A stretch of 64,000 nt of DNA from Haemaphysalis longicornis (lineage: Eukaryota; Arthropoda; Arachnida; Ixodida; Ixodidae): assembly GCA_013339765.2 (NCBI GenBank), contig CM023454.1, positions 139,727,942 to 139,791,941 on the forward strand. Direction: 5' to 3'. The notes beneath the pieces are model-generated. The model was not told the origin of the DNA. It did not search any database and saw only the letters and a list, made by a program, of their open reading frames with translations. The position numbers and the translations under genes were made by a program. Shown piece after piece: positions 1-11,442 of this stretch. The number at the start of each line of letters is the position of its first letter. Within the stretch, counting starts at the first letter, position 1.

Positions 1-2
1 AA

Positions 3-458
3 GTTACGGCTGCATATGTTTTTGGCTTTCTGAAACGAAATTTCAGTGAACCTCCATCTAACTGAAAAGAACAACCGTATTTCACTCATGTGCGCTCAAT
101 CTTGGAGTACGCATGTGTTTTCGTGGATCCCTACACCAAAGAGCTGGTTGATACGCTCGAAAACATACAGAATATGTCAGTGCGATTCGTATTAGGTAAT
201 TGGCACGCTCAACTTAGCATGAGAGAAAGTAAAAGTAAACTGAAATGGCAGGACGTGGAAGATCACAGACGAAACCACAGGTTGAACTTTTTTCGTAATA
301 TCTATCATTCGAAAACTGGAGTAGAAGGGGATAAGTATGTCCAAGCGCCATTCTACATATCGCAAAGTGGGACCGCTAGCTTAAAGCAAATTATTAACTT
401 TCCTGTAAAGGTGACGCCTTGCGCGATTCATTTTATTTACATCAATACTGCAGTGTAA
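3..458 (+). pseudogene. C-terminal end of a CR1/Jockey-like LINE reverse transcriptase
   Basis: One frame from base 3 reads like the region just after the RT palm of non-LTR elements: a GFLKRNF block, a VRSILEYACV.DPYT block (about 87-140) and an IQNMSVRFVLGN block. These match the 'GFLRRN... VRS.LEYAS.VWDP' signature of the C-terminal part of CR1/Jockey-group ORF2. An in-frame stop at about 63-65 separates the first block from the rest, so it is not functional. The left edge is cut by the window, so the 5' extent is unknown. The frame ends at 458, followed by about 140 bp of 3' UTR and an AAAT microsatellite tail, typical of a target-primed insertion. The clade within the CR1/Jockey group is not resolved. 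Confidence 0.75.
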
Positions 459-602
459 TTATCTTCCACGTATGATTGCATTAACTGTTTATATTGACGA
501 TTTTCAGCGCGCTTTGTAGAATTATTTTGTTATTTTGTCTCATATTTAATGCTTAGTGTTATGTATCTCCCTTCTGTAATGCATGCAAAGGCAAGCAGGC
601 AT

Positions 603-606
603 CAAA

Positions 607-649
<43 letters not shown>

Positions 650-680
650 AACAATGAATAAATAAATGAACAAAAATAAG

Positions 681-715
<35 letters not shown>

Positions 716-735
716 AATATAAAATAAATAAATTA
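603..735 (+). repeat. (AAAT)n microsatellite, tail of the preceding LINE
   Basis: About 130 bp of AAAT repeats with a few interruptions (near 648-680 and 715-725). It follows the LINE 3' UTR directly, so it is best read as the LINE tail expanded by slippage. The leucine/tyrosine-rich minus-strand frame across it is an artefact of the repeat. Confidence 0.9.
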
Positions 736-1750
736 ACTTCCCGATGCGCAAGTCTGCCTCCGAATAGTTGAGAACCCTACGCATTCAACCTTGACCAATA
801 AAATATTTATTGCCCTATTTGTTGCAGTATGCAAGGTTACCTATATGCATGCTACCATTGCTATGTTATTGGTTTGAAACAAATTATGTAACTCTAATTT
901 TACGCCTTTCCTTGCGTGAACACAGAGGGATACAACTGCAGCAGCTGAAGCAGGGCGTCATTCGCAACGCGTCTAGAATTTTTGGAACGTAGTATGACAT
1001 TAGAAGAAAATTAAGTTCTTTTGTACTATTAAGTGGTCTGGACGTAACTCATGAAAACAACATTAACATAGATTGAAAATGAAAGTACCTGTTCTTACCT
1101 TCTTAGGATCAGCCCTGCGCAAGATCATCAGAAAAGTTGATCGAGTAGAAAATGTCTTTGAAAAAAAAATGGGCAAAAAATGGACATACTTTTTTGTGAA
1201 GGAGTTATATTAAATGCTCCTGAGTGTTTTGTTGAGAACCAAAACGCTTCGTAAAGGCATTCACACCGGTTTTATATACATCAAAATTGGTCAAGCAACT
1301 GTTATAAAATAGTTTATGTAGTCATAGCATGAAAGTGTTCCGGAATATTGCCCTAAAAGAAATTGGCTAAAAGCGGCGCAATTTATCTCTCTGAAATTCA
1401 ACCCACTAAAATATGCGCCATCCGCCGCCCCCCCCCCCCCTCCACCTCCTCTCTCCCCGTTTAATACAGGTAAGCCGCCCCACAGAGGATATCAGGACCT
1501 GGACAATACATCTATTCAAGCTCTACAAAGAACTGAATATTTTCTGTGTTCGGCAGTAAAAGAGGCACAGCAATTAAAGGAATGACAATTTGTGAGCACT
1601 GCTTAATAAACGAATTTTGCTGTCAACTGAGGCTGGTAATTAAGCAAGGCTGCACTGAAAGCTTAACGGCTGGTGGTTGCGCGCGAGCTCACTTTGATGT
1701 GGCTGCATTGGACCCAAAATGCTGGGTTTGTGCGGCTTCTGCACTGCGCG
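736..1750. other. Unassigned AT-rich stretch
   Basis: No coding frame or element I recognise. It contains a homopolymer C run at about 1,429-1,440. I see no terminal repeats or promoter-like structure. Confidence 0.5.
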
Positions 1751-1799
1751 AATGAGTCATATGCTTGCGAGACATGCAGTGACCGGCCTCAGTACAGTT

Positions 1800-2110
1800 A
1801 ACGTACTGTGGCTGAACTCCAATGCCCGTAGCACGGCCGTATTTCCGGCAGCTTTGGTCCGGCTGGAGTCCGACGACCGTATCTCGGCTGTCCTCCGGCG
1901 GCCGTACTTGGCCGGAGCCCTACGGCTGGAATCTGGCCGTACGGCCGTAAGCCGGTCGACTGGCCGACGGACACTGGCCGTTGGACAGCCTTGGGAGTAC
2001 GGCCGTATACGGCCAAAAGGCCCACATTTGGACATGGGCCGAACATGGCTGCCGGAAAACGGCCGGACAGAAAATCACCGGCCAAAGTACACCGGCCTGT
2101 TTTAGACCGA
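1800..2110. repeat. Dense cluster of degenerate TACGGCCGTA / GGCC palindromes
   Basis: Within roughly 300 bp the words GGCCGTA, TACGGCC and CCGGCC recur many times, including ACGGCCGTA near 1,827, GCGGCCGTAC near 1,900, GTACGGCCGTA near 1,938, and TACGGCCGTATACGGCC near 1,999-2,015. The block is much more GC-rich than its AT-rich surroundings and its edges are sharp. Several overlapping frames stay open on both strands, which is expected from the composition and does not indicate a protein. It may be a decayed GC-rich satellite or the terminal region of an unknown element. Confidence 0.6.
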
Positions 2111-2276
2111 ACAGTCCTGTGCTGCCTGGGCTACTGGTTGCAATATTGTTTCTTACCAAGAGGGCATGTTTCATGAGGGCTTAAAAATACTACCTTTTGT
2201 ATTTCCTCCAGCCTAGATTTGTAACACGGTTTTTGAAGATATAGAGCATCAGGTCTGGTACTTTTCAATTTTTTGG

Positions 2277-2341
2277 TAGCAGCATTTGCGGCGACAGGAG
2301 ACACTTGCTGAGTCACTTCTTCTCTGTTTGCAGTCTGGTTG
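2277..2341 (+). repeat. LINE-A 5' UTR monomer, copy 1
   Basis: A 65 bp segment beginning AGCAGCATTTGCGGCGACAG recurs 277 bp downstream with about 85-90% identity by eye. Tandem monomers upstream of ORF1 are a common LINE promoter arrangement. Confidence 0.65.
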
Positions 2342-2553
2342 CCTGCACATCGTTGGATTCTGCTGCTTCGCCTGCCTCCGTGGGCTGTTCCAAGCGCGCC
2401 TGCGCCACTCCCCTGCACGTGTGCGTCTGAGCGTTGGCTCTACAGGCAACCTTCGGAGTCTGCGCTGCGTGCAGCCTACTGCACATGCGCTGTTCTCGTC
2501 ACCACCAGGGGGTGTCTTAAAGGAACATCGACGGCCACCCCGGCTTCATTTGG

Positions 2554-2618
2554 CAGCAGCATTTGCGGCGACAGGAAACGCTTGCTGATTCACGTCTGCT
2601 CTGTTTGCAGGTTGGTTG
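2554..2618 (+). repeat. LINE-A 5' UTR monomer, copy 2
   Basis: Second copy of the 65 bp monomer, ending TGTTTGCAGGTTGGTTG. It lies about 120 bp upstream of the ORF1 remnant. The shared CTGTTTGCAG core in both copies also resembles a splice acceptor, but nothing else supports splicing. Confidence 0.65.
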
Positions 2619-2739
2619 TTGTCAATATTCCAACTATTACTTCTTGTTGAGCCGCAAGTGCTGCTGCCCAGCATTTTGTTGTTGTTGTGTACAGTTCCTG
2701 CTGTGCTATGCCTGAAACTACAAAGCTTGCTCTAGAAGA

Positions 2740-3441
2740 TGGCGGCGCTTGAGGTGTTGCTTGACGAGAACCTGGATCGAGGCACATTCTGAGAAGCTTA
2801 AAACGGAGCTAGAAAACATGGAGCTCGGAGAACATTTTCAGCTGTCTAAAAGTGTCACTTTTCAGAGCAAAGAATATACCTCTTTGAAGGCCAAACAGGC
2901 TTAGCTTACAGCGTCGAACAACGACCCTTTGGCACGCAACGCAGCACTTGAAAAGAGGGTAGCCGAGCTAGAGCGATACATTAGACTCAACAATATGGAA
3001 AATAGGGAGTGCCTGTGACGGAAGGACAAGACTGCCATGCCATTTTGCAATGCATGGCGAACGCTTTCGAATGCTAAGTTGAGCCAACTGACATTGACAT
3101 CGTACACCGGATACCTACTATCTCAAAAAAACTAGAATGAAGAAAACATAATCGTTCGTTTTTGCTCACGTGAAAAGAAAAACGATTTCCTTCGGAAAGC
3201 GCGGAAGGCAAAGATGTGCACGAGCAACATTAGGTTCTCTGGGAAAACCGATGTCCCTGTGTTTGTCAACGAGAATTTGACCTTCGATAGCAAGAAATTG
3301 TTTGCTAAGGCTTTAGCGCTGAAGAAAGAACATCACTGGCAATTTCTGAGGACAGACACCTGCCGCATTAAAGCTCACAAAACAGAAGACAGCAAAGTAT
3401 TTGGCATCGCGACTGAGAGTGACGTGCGGGTTTTCACGTAA
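2740..3441 (+). pseudogene. LINE-A ORF1 remnant with FP-type (Baculo_FP-like) C-terminal domain
   Basis: The first half is charged and heptad-like (KLKTELENMELG, then ALEKRVAELERY), suggesting the coiled coil that LINE ORF1 proteins use to multimerise. It is followed by IIVRFCSREKRNDFLRKARKAK-type residues, typical of the RNA-binding middle domain. The open frame at 3,214-3,441 carries the PVFVNENLTFDSKKLFAKA...KKEHHWQFLRT block, matching the 'VYVNEHLTP.NK.L...AK.KKE..WKY.W' FP domain seen in arthropod LINE ORF1. Internal stops at about 2,898 and 3,016 and a short frame disrupt it. The role in an active element would be RNA binding in the ribonucleoprotein. It is non-functional here. Confidence 0.65.
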
Positions 3442-3511
3442 TCCTGAGTCAGGTACCCTTCTGACAAACTGCTAACACCTCGCAGCCGATGGCTTTGCTG
3501 TCCCCCTAGAT

Positions 3512-4230
3512 GTGAAATTCCGTCTTTCCAACAACAACCACTCCATAATTCACTTTAATGCACAAAGCCCTAAGAGAAAGTTTGACACCATCGATAGTTT
3601 CATCGCTGCGCTTAACCATTCATTCTCGTTTATATGCATATCTGAAACTTGGCTCTCTGATTCTGACAGTAATTTGTACAGTTTCCCATTTTATCGAACA
3701 GAGTACTGCCATCGGACATCTGATAGCTATGGTGGTACAGCAGTTTTCGTTTCGTCTGAAATTACCTACAGACGCAGACATGATCCATCGTTTACCGCAA
3801 ACCTTTGTGAATTGGTGTGGATTGAAACTAATCAATCACTTATTCCACATAAAAAATTAGTCATTGGTTGCATTTATTGTTCCCCTTCATCTTCCTTGAC
3901 TGAATTCCTACTTTAACTTGATACAATTGAAAACCGGATATCCCTTGAAATAAGGACGTTCTATTAGTAGGCGACTTCAACATTATCTTACTTGACACCG
4001 AATCTAAATCGTATTCTGCATGCACAGATTGATTTACTGGATTCGGACTTGAATCTTTAATACATACGCCAACGGGATGTTTGCGCAACAGTCTACGCAC
4101 GTTAATACACCATCCGCTGTCTGACCTATCACCCCAACCCTTTTCTGCCGTCCTTGAAACCGATATGAAAGATCATTTTCCCATTTTGCTTATTTTTGAC
4201 GCGTGCATGCCGAAAAAACGCAAGTAACAC
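3512..4230 (+). pseudogene. LINE-A ORF2 endonuclease domain (EEP family) remnant
   Basis: The open frame 3,512-3,916 starts with HFNAQS and contains ISETWLSD (the catalytic Glu of the exonuclease-endonuclease-phosphatase fold) and GGTAVFVSS. After a stop the sequence continues in other frames to VGDFNI (near 3,968, the GDxN motif) and a KDHFPIL block (near 4,170), corresponding to the SDH..I terminal motif. This domain nicks the target DNA in target-primed reverse transcription. Several frameshifts and stops make it inactive. Confidence 0.75.
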
Positions 4231-4997
4231 TTCACATCTGTTTTTCATGCAGTTCGATTTACAGAAGCGATCCGGGCGACTCATTGGTCATCATTTATTC
4301 ATTGGATGATGCAGAGGCAGCATTGTATAACTTTTCTTCTACAATTTGGAAAGCCGTATCTTTCAAGTGCTACCACGCTTAAATGTAAAAAGAGATTTAG
4401 CTATCCGAACAATCCATGGATGAATAAAGGAGTTATTAGAAAGCATGAGGAAAAAGGAAAATATGTACAAAAAAACCAAAAGACAGCTGTTTAATTCTAA
4501 TTTAGCAAAGCAATATAAGAAATATTGCTGCCTCCTAAACTTCCTCTTAAAACGGGCTAAAAACGTTATTATGAAAATGAATTTGCTAAACACCATAACA
4601 CCCTCAAAAAACGATTGAATCTTTTCAATACCTTCCTTAATTAAACTGCAGCTAATGCCTCTATATCAAAACTTACATCAATGGAGTAAGCCTGATGGAA
4701 CCACCTCATATTGCTGGTGCCTTTTGCGAATAATTTTCGTCCGTTTATCACAATACCCCTAAGCCTTTAAATGCGCAACTTGGTTTGCCCCGTGCTTACC
4801 AATCTTTCTTTTTGTGCTCGCTACGCTTGGCCCGGTAAAAAATACTAGCCCAGGCCTAGATAACATGTCTATTCGCCATTTGAAGTTAGTTGCTGATTTA
4901 ACCAAAAATACTCTTAGCCATATAAAAAAATCTTGTATTTAGCGTTTCCATCTTTTCTAAAAAAGCTAAAATAATACCTGTTTTCAAAAGACGTGAC

Positions 4998-6300
4998 CGA
5001 TATTGTTATCTAATTACCGCCCAATTTCTATTCTGTCTTCCCTGAGTAAACGAATTGAACAGATATTTTCTAAACGTTTCAACAGCTACCTCAAAAAATT
5101 TAATCTAATGAATCCACGTCAGTTTGGTTTTCAATCTCGACGTTCCACCAACCTAGCACTGCTTTCACTTACAGACTTCAATAAAAATCAATTGACGCTG
5201 GAAATTTTGTGGGTTCAGTCTTTCTAGATTTTACAAAGGTGTTTGATACGATTAAACATAATATCTTGTTTAAAAATTAGAAGCTTAGGGCATAACCAGT
5301 CTCACCACTAACATTTTTGAAAAGCAATTTACTAACCCACAATATACCGTATACGTGGCTGACGCTTTTTCTGAAACAAGAACATTTAAGCAAGGTGTAC
5401 GTCAGGGATCTGTTCTCGGTCCTTTACTTTTCATATTGTAGATTAATGATCTTCCGTTTTGTCGTAATTCTTCTCACTGCGTCTTCTATGCGGACGATAC
5501 AACCGTTTCTTTATTTAATAAATCGACAATTTGCCTTACCGCTAACTTGAATGCAGTACTTAACAACGCTGTCAAATGGTGCCACGTCAAGTATTTAGTT
5601 TTTAACCCGGAAAAACTAAATTTGTGTTTTTCAGATCTCATCAGAAAACCATCGGATTTCTTCCCGAAGTACATCTTGGGTCTCATTTATTCACATCTTC
5701 CGACCACGTTACATTTCTTGCCATTCACCTCGACTCGACGCGCACCTTACATTTAGTTCGCACTTTTCCCATTTAAAACAAAAAACAGCTTTTGGGATTC
5801 GAGCTTTAATCAAGGCTCGGCGCTTTTTCCCTCACCTAGCCCTGTTTTCTTTATATTTTGCTTTTGTTCACAGTCATTTTTATTATCGTATTGTTTCATG
5901 GGCAACACTTACTCCTCTCACGTTTTATCTGTTCAACATATACAAAACTAGTGTATTCGCATTGTAACATTCAGTCCATGTCGTTCTACCGCATCACGAC
6001 TTCTATATCAGAATAATATACTATCAATTAATTGACTGTTTCAATATAACCTAGGTATTCTTTTTTGCAAATTATTGCACTGTAACCTCTCTTGTGATCT
6101 CTTTGATGTTAGTGTTTTACGCAGTAAAAGCATAACCAGGTTTTCAAGTAATAACAATTTGTTACTACCACCTGTTTATACTAATTACAGTCAGAAAACT
6201 ATTTGTTTTTCAGTGTTAAATATTGGAATAAGTTGCCTATGGGTGTCAAATCGTCCCCATCCCTTGGTTGCTTTAAAAAAAACTTAGAGGATTTCTTTTG
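4998..6300 (+). pseudogene. LINE-A ORF2 reverse transcriptase and C-terminal region, remnant
   Basis: Recognisable RT blocks in order: LSNYRPISILSSLSK (5,003-5,050), NPRQFGFQSRRSTNLAL (about 5,110-5,160), FLDFTKVFDTIKH (about 5,220-5,265), VRQGSVLGPLLF (about 5,398-5,435), and FYADDTT (about 5,487-5,508), which keeps the catalytic YADD. The downstream segment 5,850-6,300 reads as the C-terminal part typical of L2/CR1 elements (GNTYSSHVLSVQHIQ, then LRSKSITRFSSNNNLLLPP, then NYSQKTICFSVLNIG). The frame changes at least three times and stops interrupt it. The catalytic aspartates survive, but the protein cannot be made. Confidence 0.75.
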
Positions 6301-6507
6301 CTGTAATTAAGATCTTGTTCTCTGTTTTATTGTTACGTTATACCCAAGGTTCTCATGTGCATTTGCTTCCTTTGTGTCATTTACGAACTGATTTTATTAC
6401 TTCTTATATTGGATATCTACAATTAAAGCTACCTTTGCGAATGTGTACATAAAATGCTAATTCCTTGTGTGTTTTATACTGCATATTGATCTGTTGGCTC
6501 TTTCGAC

Positions 6508-6740
6508 CATTTTATTTATCTATTATTTATTTATTTATCTAATACCCACAGCGCCAGGGGCATTACAGTGGGGTGGAAGAACACAACAAAATAACACAGG
6601 GTTGCAGTTCGCCGCACACCGGCTTTACAGTATTGCAAGCGCACAAAACATCTGTACAATGCAGATATACACCACAAATAAGCACCTATAAAATCGTTAG
6701 GTTTATACAACGCAAATAGAAAAACACTCAAAACCACCAA
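6508..6740 (-). mobile_element. 3' UTR tail of a LINE, minus orientation
   Basis: Read on the minus strand the segment ends in TGTAATGCCCCTGG...GGGTATTAG followed by AAAT repeats (6,508-6,541). This resembles the TGTAATACCCCCCAGTGGGG tail of the plus-strand LINE ending at 58,528, so both look like tails of the CR1-like group. No coding part is recognisable. Confidence 0.45.
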
Positions 6741-6809
6741 ACGCGTCACACCAACTTCGAACGATACACCAACTTCGATTTGCTGCTTCTACTCAATTCA
6801 TTTGATGTA

Positions 6810-6916
6810 TTTGTAATCGAGGGTCCCTTTCAGACAATTGACTCGGGGACCGTCGTCTTTATACTAATATGTTTGTAATTTTTTTTTTGTAATAAACTTT
6901 CTCTTTCAAAAAAAAA
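6810..6916 (+). mobile_element. Retroposed 3' end with poly(A) signal and A tail
   Basis: A GGGACCGTCGTC segment runs into AATAAA (6,891-6,896), then an A9 run at 6,908-6,916. The signal-to-tail distance suits a reverse-transcribed polyadenylated RNA end. It could be the displaced 3' end of LINE-A or an independent fragment. Confidence 0.4.
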
Positions 6917-6987
6917 GGCAGGTGCCAACCTCGCACATAGCCAAAAGCTGGGAATTTCCACATTTTTTCTAATTCATTGCAAGAGTA

Positions 6988-7190
6988 TGTTCATTCTCTT
7001 GGTACCATAAAAAATAGAATAATAAAAGAATAATAAACTATAATGAACCCCGACGGCTTCATTTCATCAGGGCCTGAAGGCTGCTGGAAGGTTGTGGCTT
7101 CGTATCGGGTAAGCCACAATGAAAGAAAGACGATGGCTGCTTTGGGCTGACTTACTGTTAATATTTGGGATGAAACGAGATTGTAGTCTC
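6988..7190 (+). repeat. Dispersed repeat X, copy 1
   Basis: Similar in direct orientation to 9,880-10,060. Shared stretches include AATAATAAANTATAA, GAGGCTG-like and TTGTGGC blocks, GTAAGCC, and AGAAAGAC.ATGGCTGCT. It is a short unassigned interspersed family, possibly SINE-like. Confidence 0.5.
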
Positions 7191-9879
7191 TGCGTCTATG
7201 CCCTTTTTCGTAACTCTTATAATGCACGGTGCTAGCAATCACAGGCTGCCATACCTGGATATTGTTCCTTGCAAAGCTTGTTCACAAATAGGTGTATTTG
7301 AGGAAGACAGTTCAATACAAATTAGTTACTCGCATGTGAATCGTTTAGGAACATCGAAGAAAAACAGATTTTACTCGTGAATATCCATATTAGATCCCTC
7401 ATGCAATAAGCCACGAGAAAAAAATCCCAAGAACTGTACGTAAAACTGCAAGAAAACAATATTCTGAATCAATATCACCTGATGTAGCACGCGAACTTGC
7501 TGTGGTCACTGGTACAACAATAGGCGGCATCTAGGAGGCCCCGCTACAGGAGTTGAAGCCAGGCTGCAAACGGGGAGGCACAAAGAGTAAAAATGAGAAT
7601 TTGAACAAGTCAGGCAATTTCAACATCTCCACCAAACAAAGGCAGACATTGTAAGAATCGTTAACTTCATCAATGTTGGTGATTTTTATGCAGATGAAAC
7701 GCATGATTCTTTGCAATGTACCTGCCTAGGTCGCTGGAGAGACGAAAGCTAATGAAAGCCAGATTGAGTGAGGGCCAAAGAAAAGCAAAACAGACAATGC
7801 CAGAAAAGCGAAGGGGGTAGTGGGACAACATAAACTACAGGTGCGGTAATGCGATTTGCTTTCATAATATAACTGCGCGGTAACACGAATACACAGAAAG
7901 ACAAACATACATTACAGGTCGCGGAGCCCTAATGATAGGTACCAAAGAGACTTAGAAAAAAACAGCAGTATGCGCTTGCAAGCTGTACTTGACTGCACAA
8001 ACTTATCAAGCTATTAACGCCGGTGGAGCACCTATCGTGACGTTTCAACTTATTTCATAGGGACATTTTTTATAAACAAGATTTAACAGTACACCGAAGA
8101 GTAAGAAAAGGTATTATGAACACGTGGTTAGTTGCCCAGTTAGCATTCCCAGAATTTCAGACCATTTTTCGTCTCGATGAATTCAAACGCATTTACACCG
8201 TAGCACTAAACTGTTTAATTCCACTCGTTTCGACACCGGCGTATGCGGGCTCAGGACGATTATCGTATGTACACCCGAGATGGCCACAACTGTGAGTCAT
8301 AACACTACGCATAAAATTTGCATTCAACGAGTCACCACGGGTCTTTCTCCCTGCGGAATTTTGTTGCATTCCTTCACCCTTCTCCTGTTTCAATTTCTAT
8401 GGTTCTGGGTGTGCTAAAAACAGCAGTAACCCCAGGCCAAGCTATTGGCACGTTGGGTATTATAAATCTTCATAAATAAAAGATGAATGCTAATTTGCTA
8501 ACGCACCCGAAAAGGTTTCTTAGATACTTTCGGCATATCGGATATTTTCGGCGTTTTATTGATTTTAAATTATAAGATTGTTTCGTCGTCACGATCAAAG
8601 ACATGGCCATGGTTCTGTGCATGCAATATGTTTCCATGCACAGAAACACGGTAACGTAGCACCTCGTCCGCCTGACGCATTCAGCCTAAATTATTTTGTT
8701 CGCAATGGGAAAACGCGACCACTAAACTATGTCAGTAAAGCAATGGTTTTGCAAATTACCACGCCAGTACGCCCTACCAATGCCAGAACAATGCCGGAAA
8801 CAGAAACAGGGTGTTCAATGAAAGAAACAGAGTTTGTTCGTCATAAGAAGAAACAGGAAGATAAAAGGAAAGATTAGTTTCCACTAAATAAGTTCAAAGC
8901 ACAAAACCTTTGTCATCGCTACTAATTGTTGAAGCATTTACGGGAGCTAAGTTTGCGGGGTCACTCCATTCAATTTGAACACACTGAATCTTTTGTCTGC
9001 AGTTAAGGGTCTGGTCACCCTTTCTTTTATACATTGCAGAAGGAAACAGCAAGCTCTCATTTCGACTGCTACGATCTACAAAAACTGCGTGCACAGTAGA
9101 GTGCGGGCAGCGTATTTACTAACTCCTCGCTTCATAGAACAATCACAGGGCATGTGTAATGCCACTCGGCGCGCTATACTTTTGTGCCGCTGCTAAAACC
9201 AGCCCACCATGTGGGCTTTGTGGCCTCGATGTATAGTATTGAGTACTAGGACATTTTTTTATTGCACACATTTTTTCTAAATTTGTTTCTTTTCTAAACA
9301 CACACCTATGCGTAGGTTTTGTTAATAACAGTGATTTAGTACGTTTTACATCGCTCTGGGTTTGGGGCGCAGGCAATGCCGACCTTTAATTACCGTTCTG
9401 CGTCGCACGAACCGACCTTTCCCGCGGCTGCTCTCTGCAGCCAAGCGTTCGGAAATACGCGTGCCAGGCTAGTATGCCGGGCTATCGAGAGTGCTATCGG
9501 CGAATCACACAAATGCTGCAATACTGAACCCAACAGCAAATGGTTCAGAGCGGCTTTCCTCCACTGCGTGGTAGAGAAAAACGTGTGTTTATGCCTGACA
9601 GAGCTGTTGAATTGAACACGACGTGCTTACGACCGCTTTAAACATAAACATGCCAGAGCCACGTGTCTAAGTAGCGATTGGCGCTTTGGAGACGCTCTGC
9701 AGAAGCTAAGTGGCTTAAGTCAATTTGGGTGAACAATTTAAGAATTACTTGAAATGCAGCGGTGCAATACAAAATGATAGCCGTCAGAGGTCGTATGTTT
9801 TCTTTCGCAGTACGGTCAACTCGTAAAAAATGTTTGTGTATTTCTTAGTGTAAATGGTGAGGCTAGTATTATGTTTATT
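7191..9879. other. Unassigned stretch between two repeat-X copies
   Basis: About 2.7 kb without a recognisable gene. The longest frame is 99 codons (8,578-8,877, plus), with no motif I know and no splice or regulatory context that persuades me. No terminal inverted repeats are obvious. Confidence 0.5.
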
Positions 9880-10060
9880 CTCTTGCAACCATGCTATATA
9901 GAAGACTCAAAAAATAATAAAGTATAACGAAGCAGCACTGCCTCGTTTGAGCAGAACGTGGAGGCTGCAAAAGCTTGTGGCACCCTACCACGTAAGCCCC
10001 AGCTTGGCCTAAGCCAACGTTAGAAAGACAATGGCTGCTCCTATCTGTGACACCACTTCC
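9880..10060 (+). repeat. Dispersed repeat X, copy 2
   Basis: Second copy of the family at 6,988-7,190, in the same orientation. By eye it is about 65-75% similar across the conserved blocks, so the two are old or from different subfamilies. Confidence 0.5.
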
Positions 10061-10619
10061 ACATAAAACCGGCCCTTGGCCTGGCATAGATCCAGGCTTT
10101 TCAGTAAACCAGATCACACACATTGTTTGAACATTCATGCCCATGCAGAATACCTCCCAGCTTCGTTATTGTCAAAATATTCTTGTTTCTTCTCAGTCAG
10201 CCTAAAGATTATCTTGACCGACTACTAATGACATTTCTCACACATCTCAGCGCGTACACCGAAGTTTTCCCGACGAATGGGAGCACTGCAACTTTTCGCC
10301 TTGCTTTATATAATACGGTAGAAGGTTGAAATAACTTTTATTGACGTTTTTTTACAATTTTATCGCCAAGTGGCTCATGAAATCAATGTTGGATATTTTC
10401 AGGAATACCCGGTGAGTCTTTTTTCCAGTACTTTACAGTTTACACTAAGCAGTTGACATAAACACGTTATCAACAGCAGTCTTCTTTTTCGGGACTAGAA
10501 AGACAGAGTTCGTATATTGCCCACAAACAGATAAGGTTTGTGAAATCAGTCTTTCGGTGGACTCTGTTTCCACGAGCGCGACGCCTCCTAATTCACCCCG
10601 TGCAAACGCATCATTATAG

Positions 10620-11442
10620 CAGTCTGTGAATAATAAATATGCTTCCTCTGCCGATAATATCTCGTTTCTTTTAAGGAATATTCGCAGCCTAATAAAAAAA
10701 CGTGACGAATTATCCTCTGTTATAGATGACTGTGCCTCTGATGTGGTTGTACTCACAGAGACTTCGTTAACTAGCAAAATACGCGACAGGGAGATTTTTC
10801 ACTCCGACAAGGATTACAAAATTTACAGATATGATCGCCAAGAAAGGGTTGGTGGGGGCGTGTTCATCGCAATAATAGGACAATTTCACTCACATGCAAT
10901 TTCAATCAACAGCTCTCTGGAACTTGTTTGTACATGCGTTCGATTTACTATAAAGACACCATCATATGCGCTTGCTATCGCCCCCCAGTTTGCCGTCAAC
11001 ATACTGTGATAACCTTTATGATGCCTTGCACTGCATTCACACACGCTTTCCGTCATCTCCTATTTTCGTTTTAGGCGACTTTAACTTTTCGGATATAATT
11101 ACGGGCGATGTCAACACCAAGCCCTCGGCCCGACTCTCTGAAAGCTTGTTATTTTTTTACTTGTGCAATGACCTTAATTTAACTCACACGGTAACACAAC
11201 CCACGCGCGTCACCCCTTCTTCGTCGAACTTCTTAGACCTGGTACTTACAACTAACCCTTCCATGATATCATCCATAACTCATCTACCAGGACTAAGCGA
11301 TCATTCTATTCTCAACTGTCTTTACAATGTGAAACCTTCCCGTCATGGGCGAAGCACTAAACTAATTAGAGACTACAAAAACGCCGATTTCAATTCTGTG
11401 AACTCTGTGGAATATTTCACACTGATAACAGTTTTTTACTAA
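10620..11442 (+). pseudogene. CR1-like LINE endonuclease domain fragment (LINE-B)
   Basis: Two overlapping frames (10,626-11,009 and 10,966-11,442) give a nearly whole EEP endonuclease: a NIRSLIKKRDEL start, VVVLTETSL (catalytic Glu), GGGVFIAI, then after a frameshift at about 10,975-10,990 PPSLPSTYCDNL, FVLGDFNFSDI (GDxN motif), NFLDLVLTTN and GLSDHSIL (SDH motif). In an active element this domain would nick target DNA. Only the endonuclease is present. ORF1 and RT are missing on both sides, so the fragment is truncated at both ends, which plain 5' truncation does not explain. It is related to, but clearly diverged from, LINE-A. Confidence 0.8.

Larger units (their letters stand above)
2250..6460 (+). 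mobile_element. Decayed near full-length CR1/L2-like LINE (LINE-A)
   Basis: In plus-strand order: two 5' monomers (2,277 and 2,554), an ORF1 remnant with a coiled-coil-like segment and an FP-type domain (2,740-3,441), an endonuclease (3,512-4,230), an RT (about 4,998-5,760) and a CR1/L2-type C-terminal region running to about 6,300. That order is the canonical two-ORF LINE layout. All ORFs are broken by stops and frameshifts. The length of about 4.2 kb suggests the element inserted almost complete and then decayed. The 3' boundary is set by loss of recognisable coding sequence and is uncertain by some 200 bp. Confidence 0.75.

Noticed and set aside
602..784. Hydrophobic Leu/Tyr-rich minus-strand peptide
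   Set aside because: Translation of an AAAT microsatellite.
1757..2184. Several overlapping frames of 60-128 codons
   Set aside because: Produced by the GGCC-rich palindromic composition, which is poor in stop codons on both strands.
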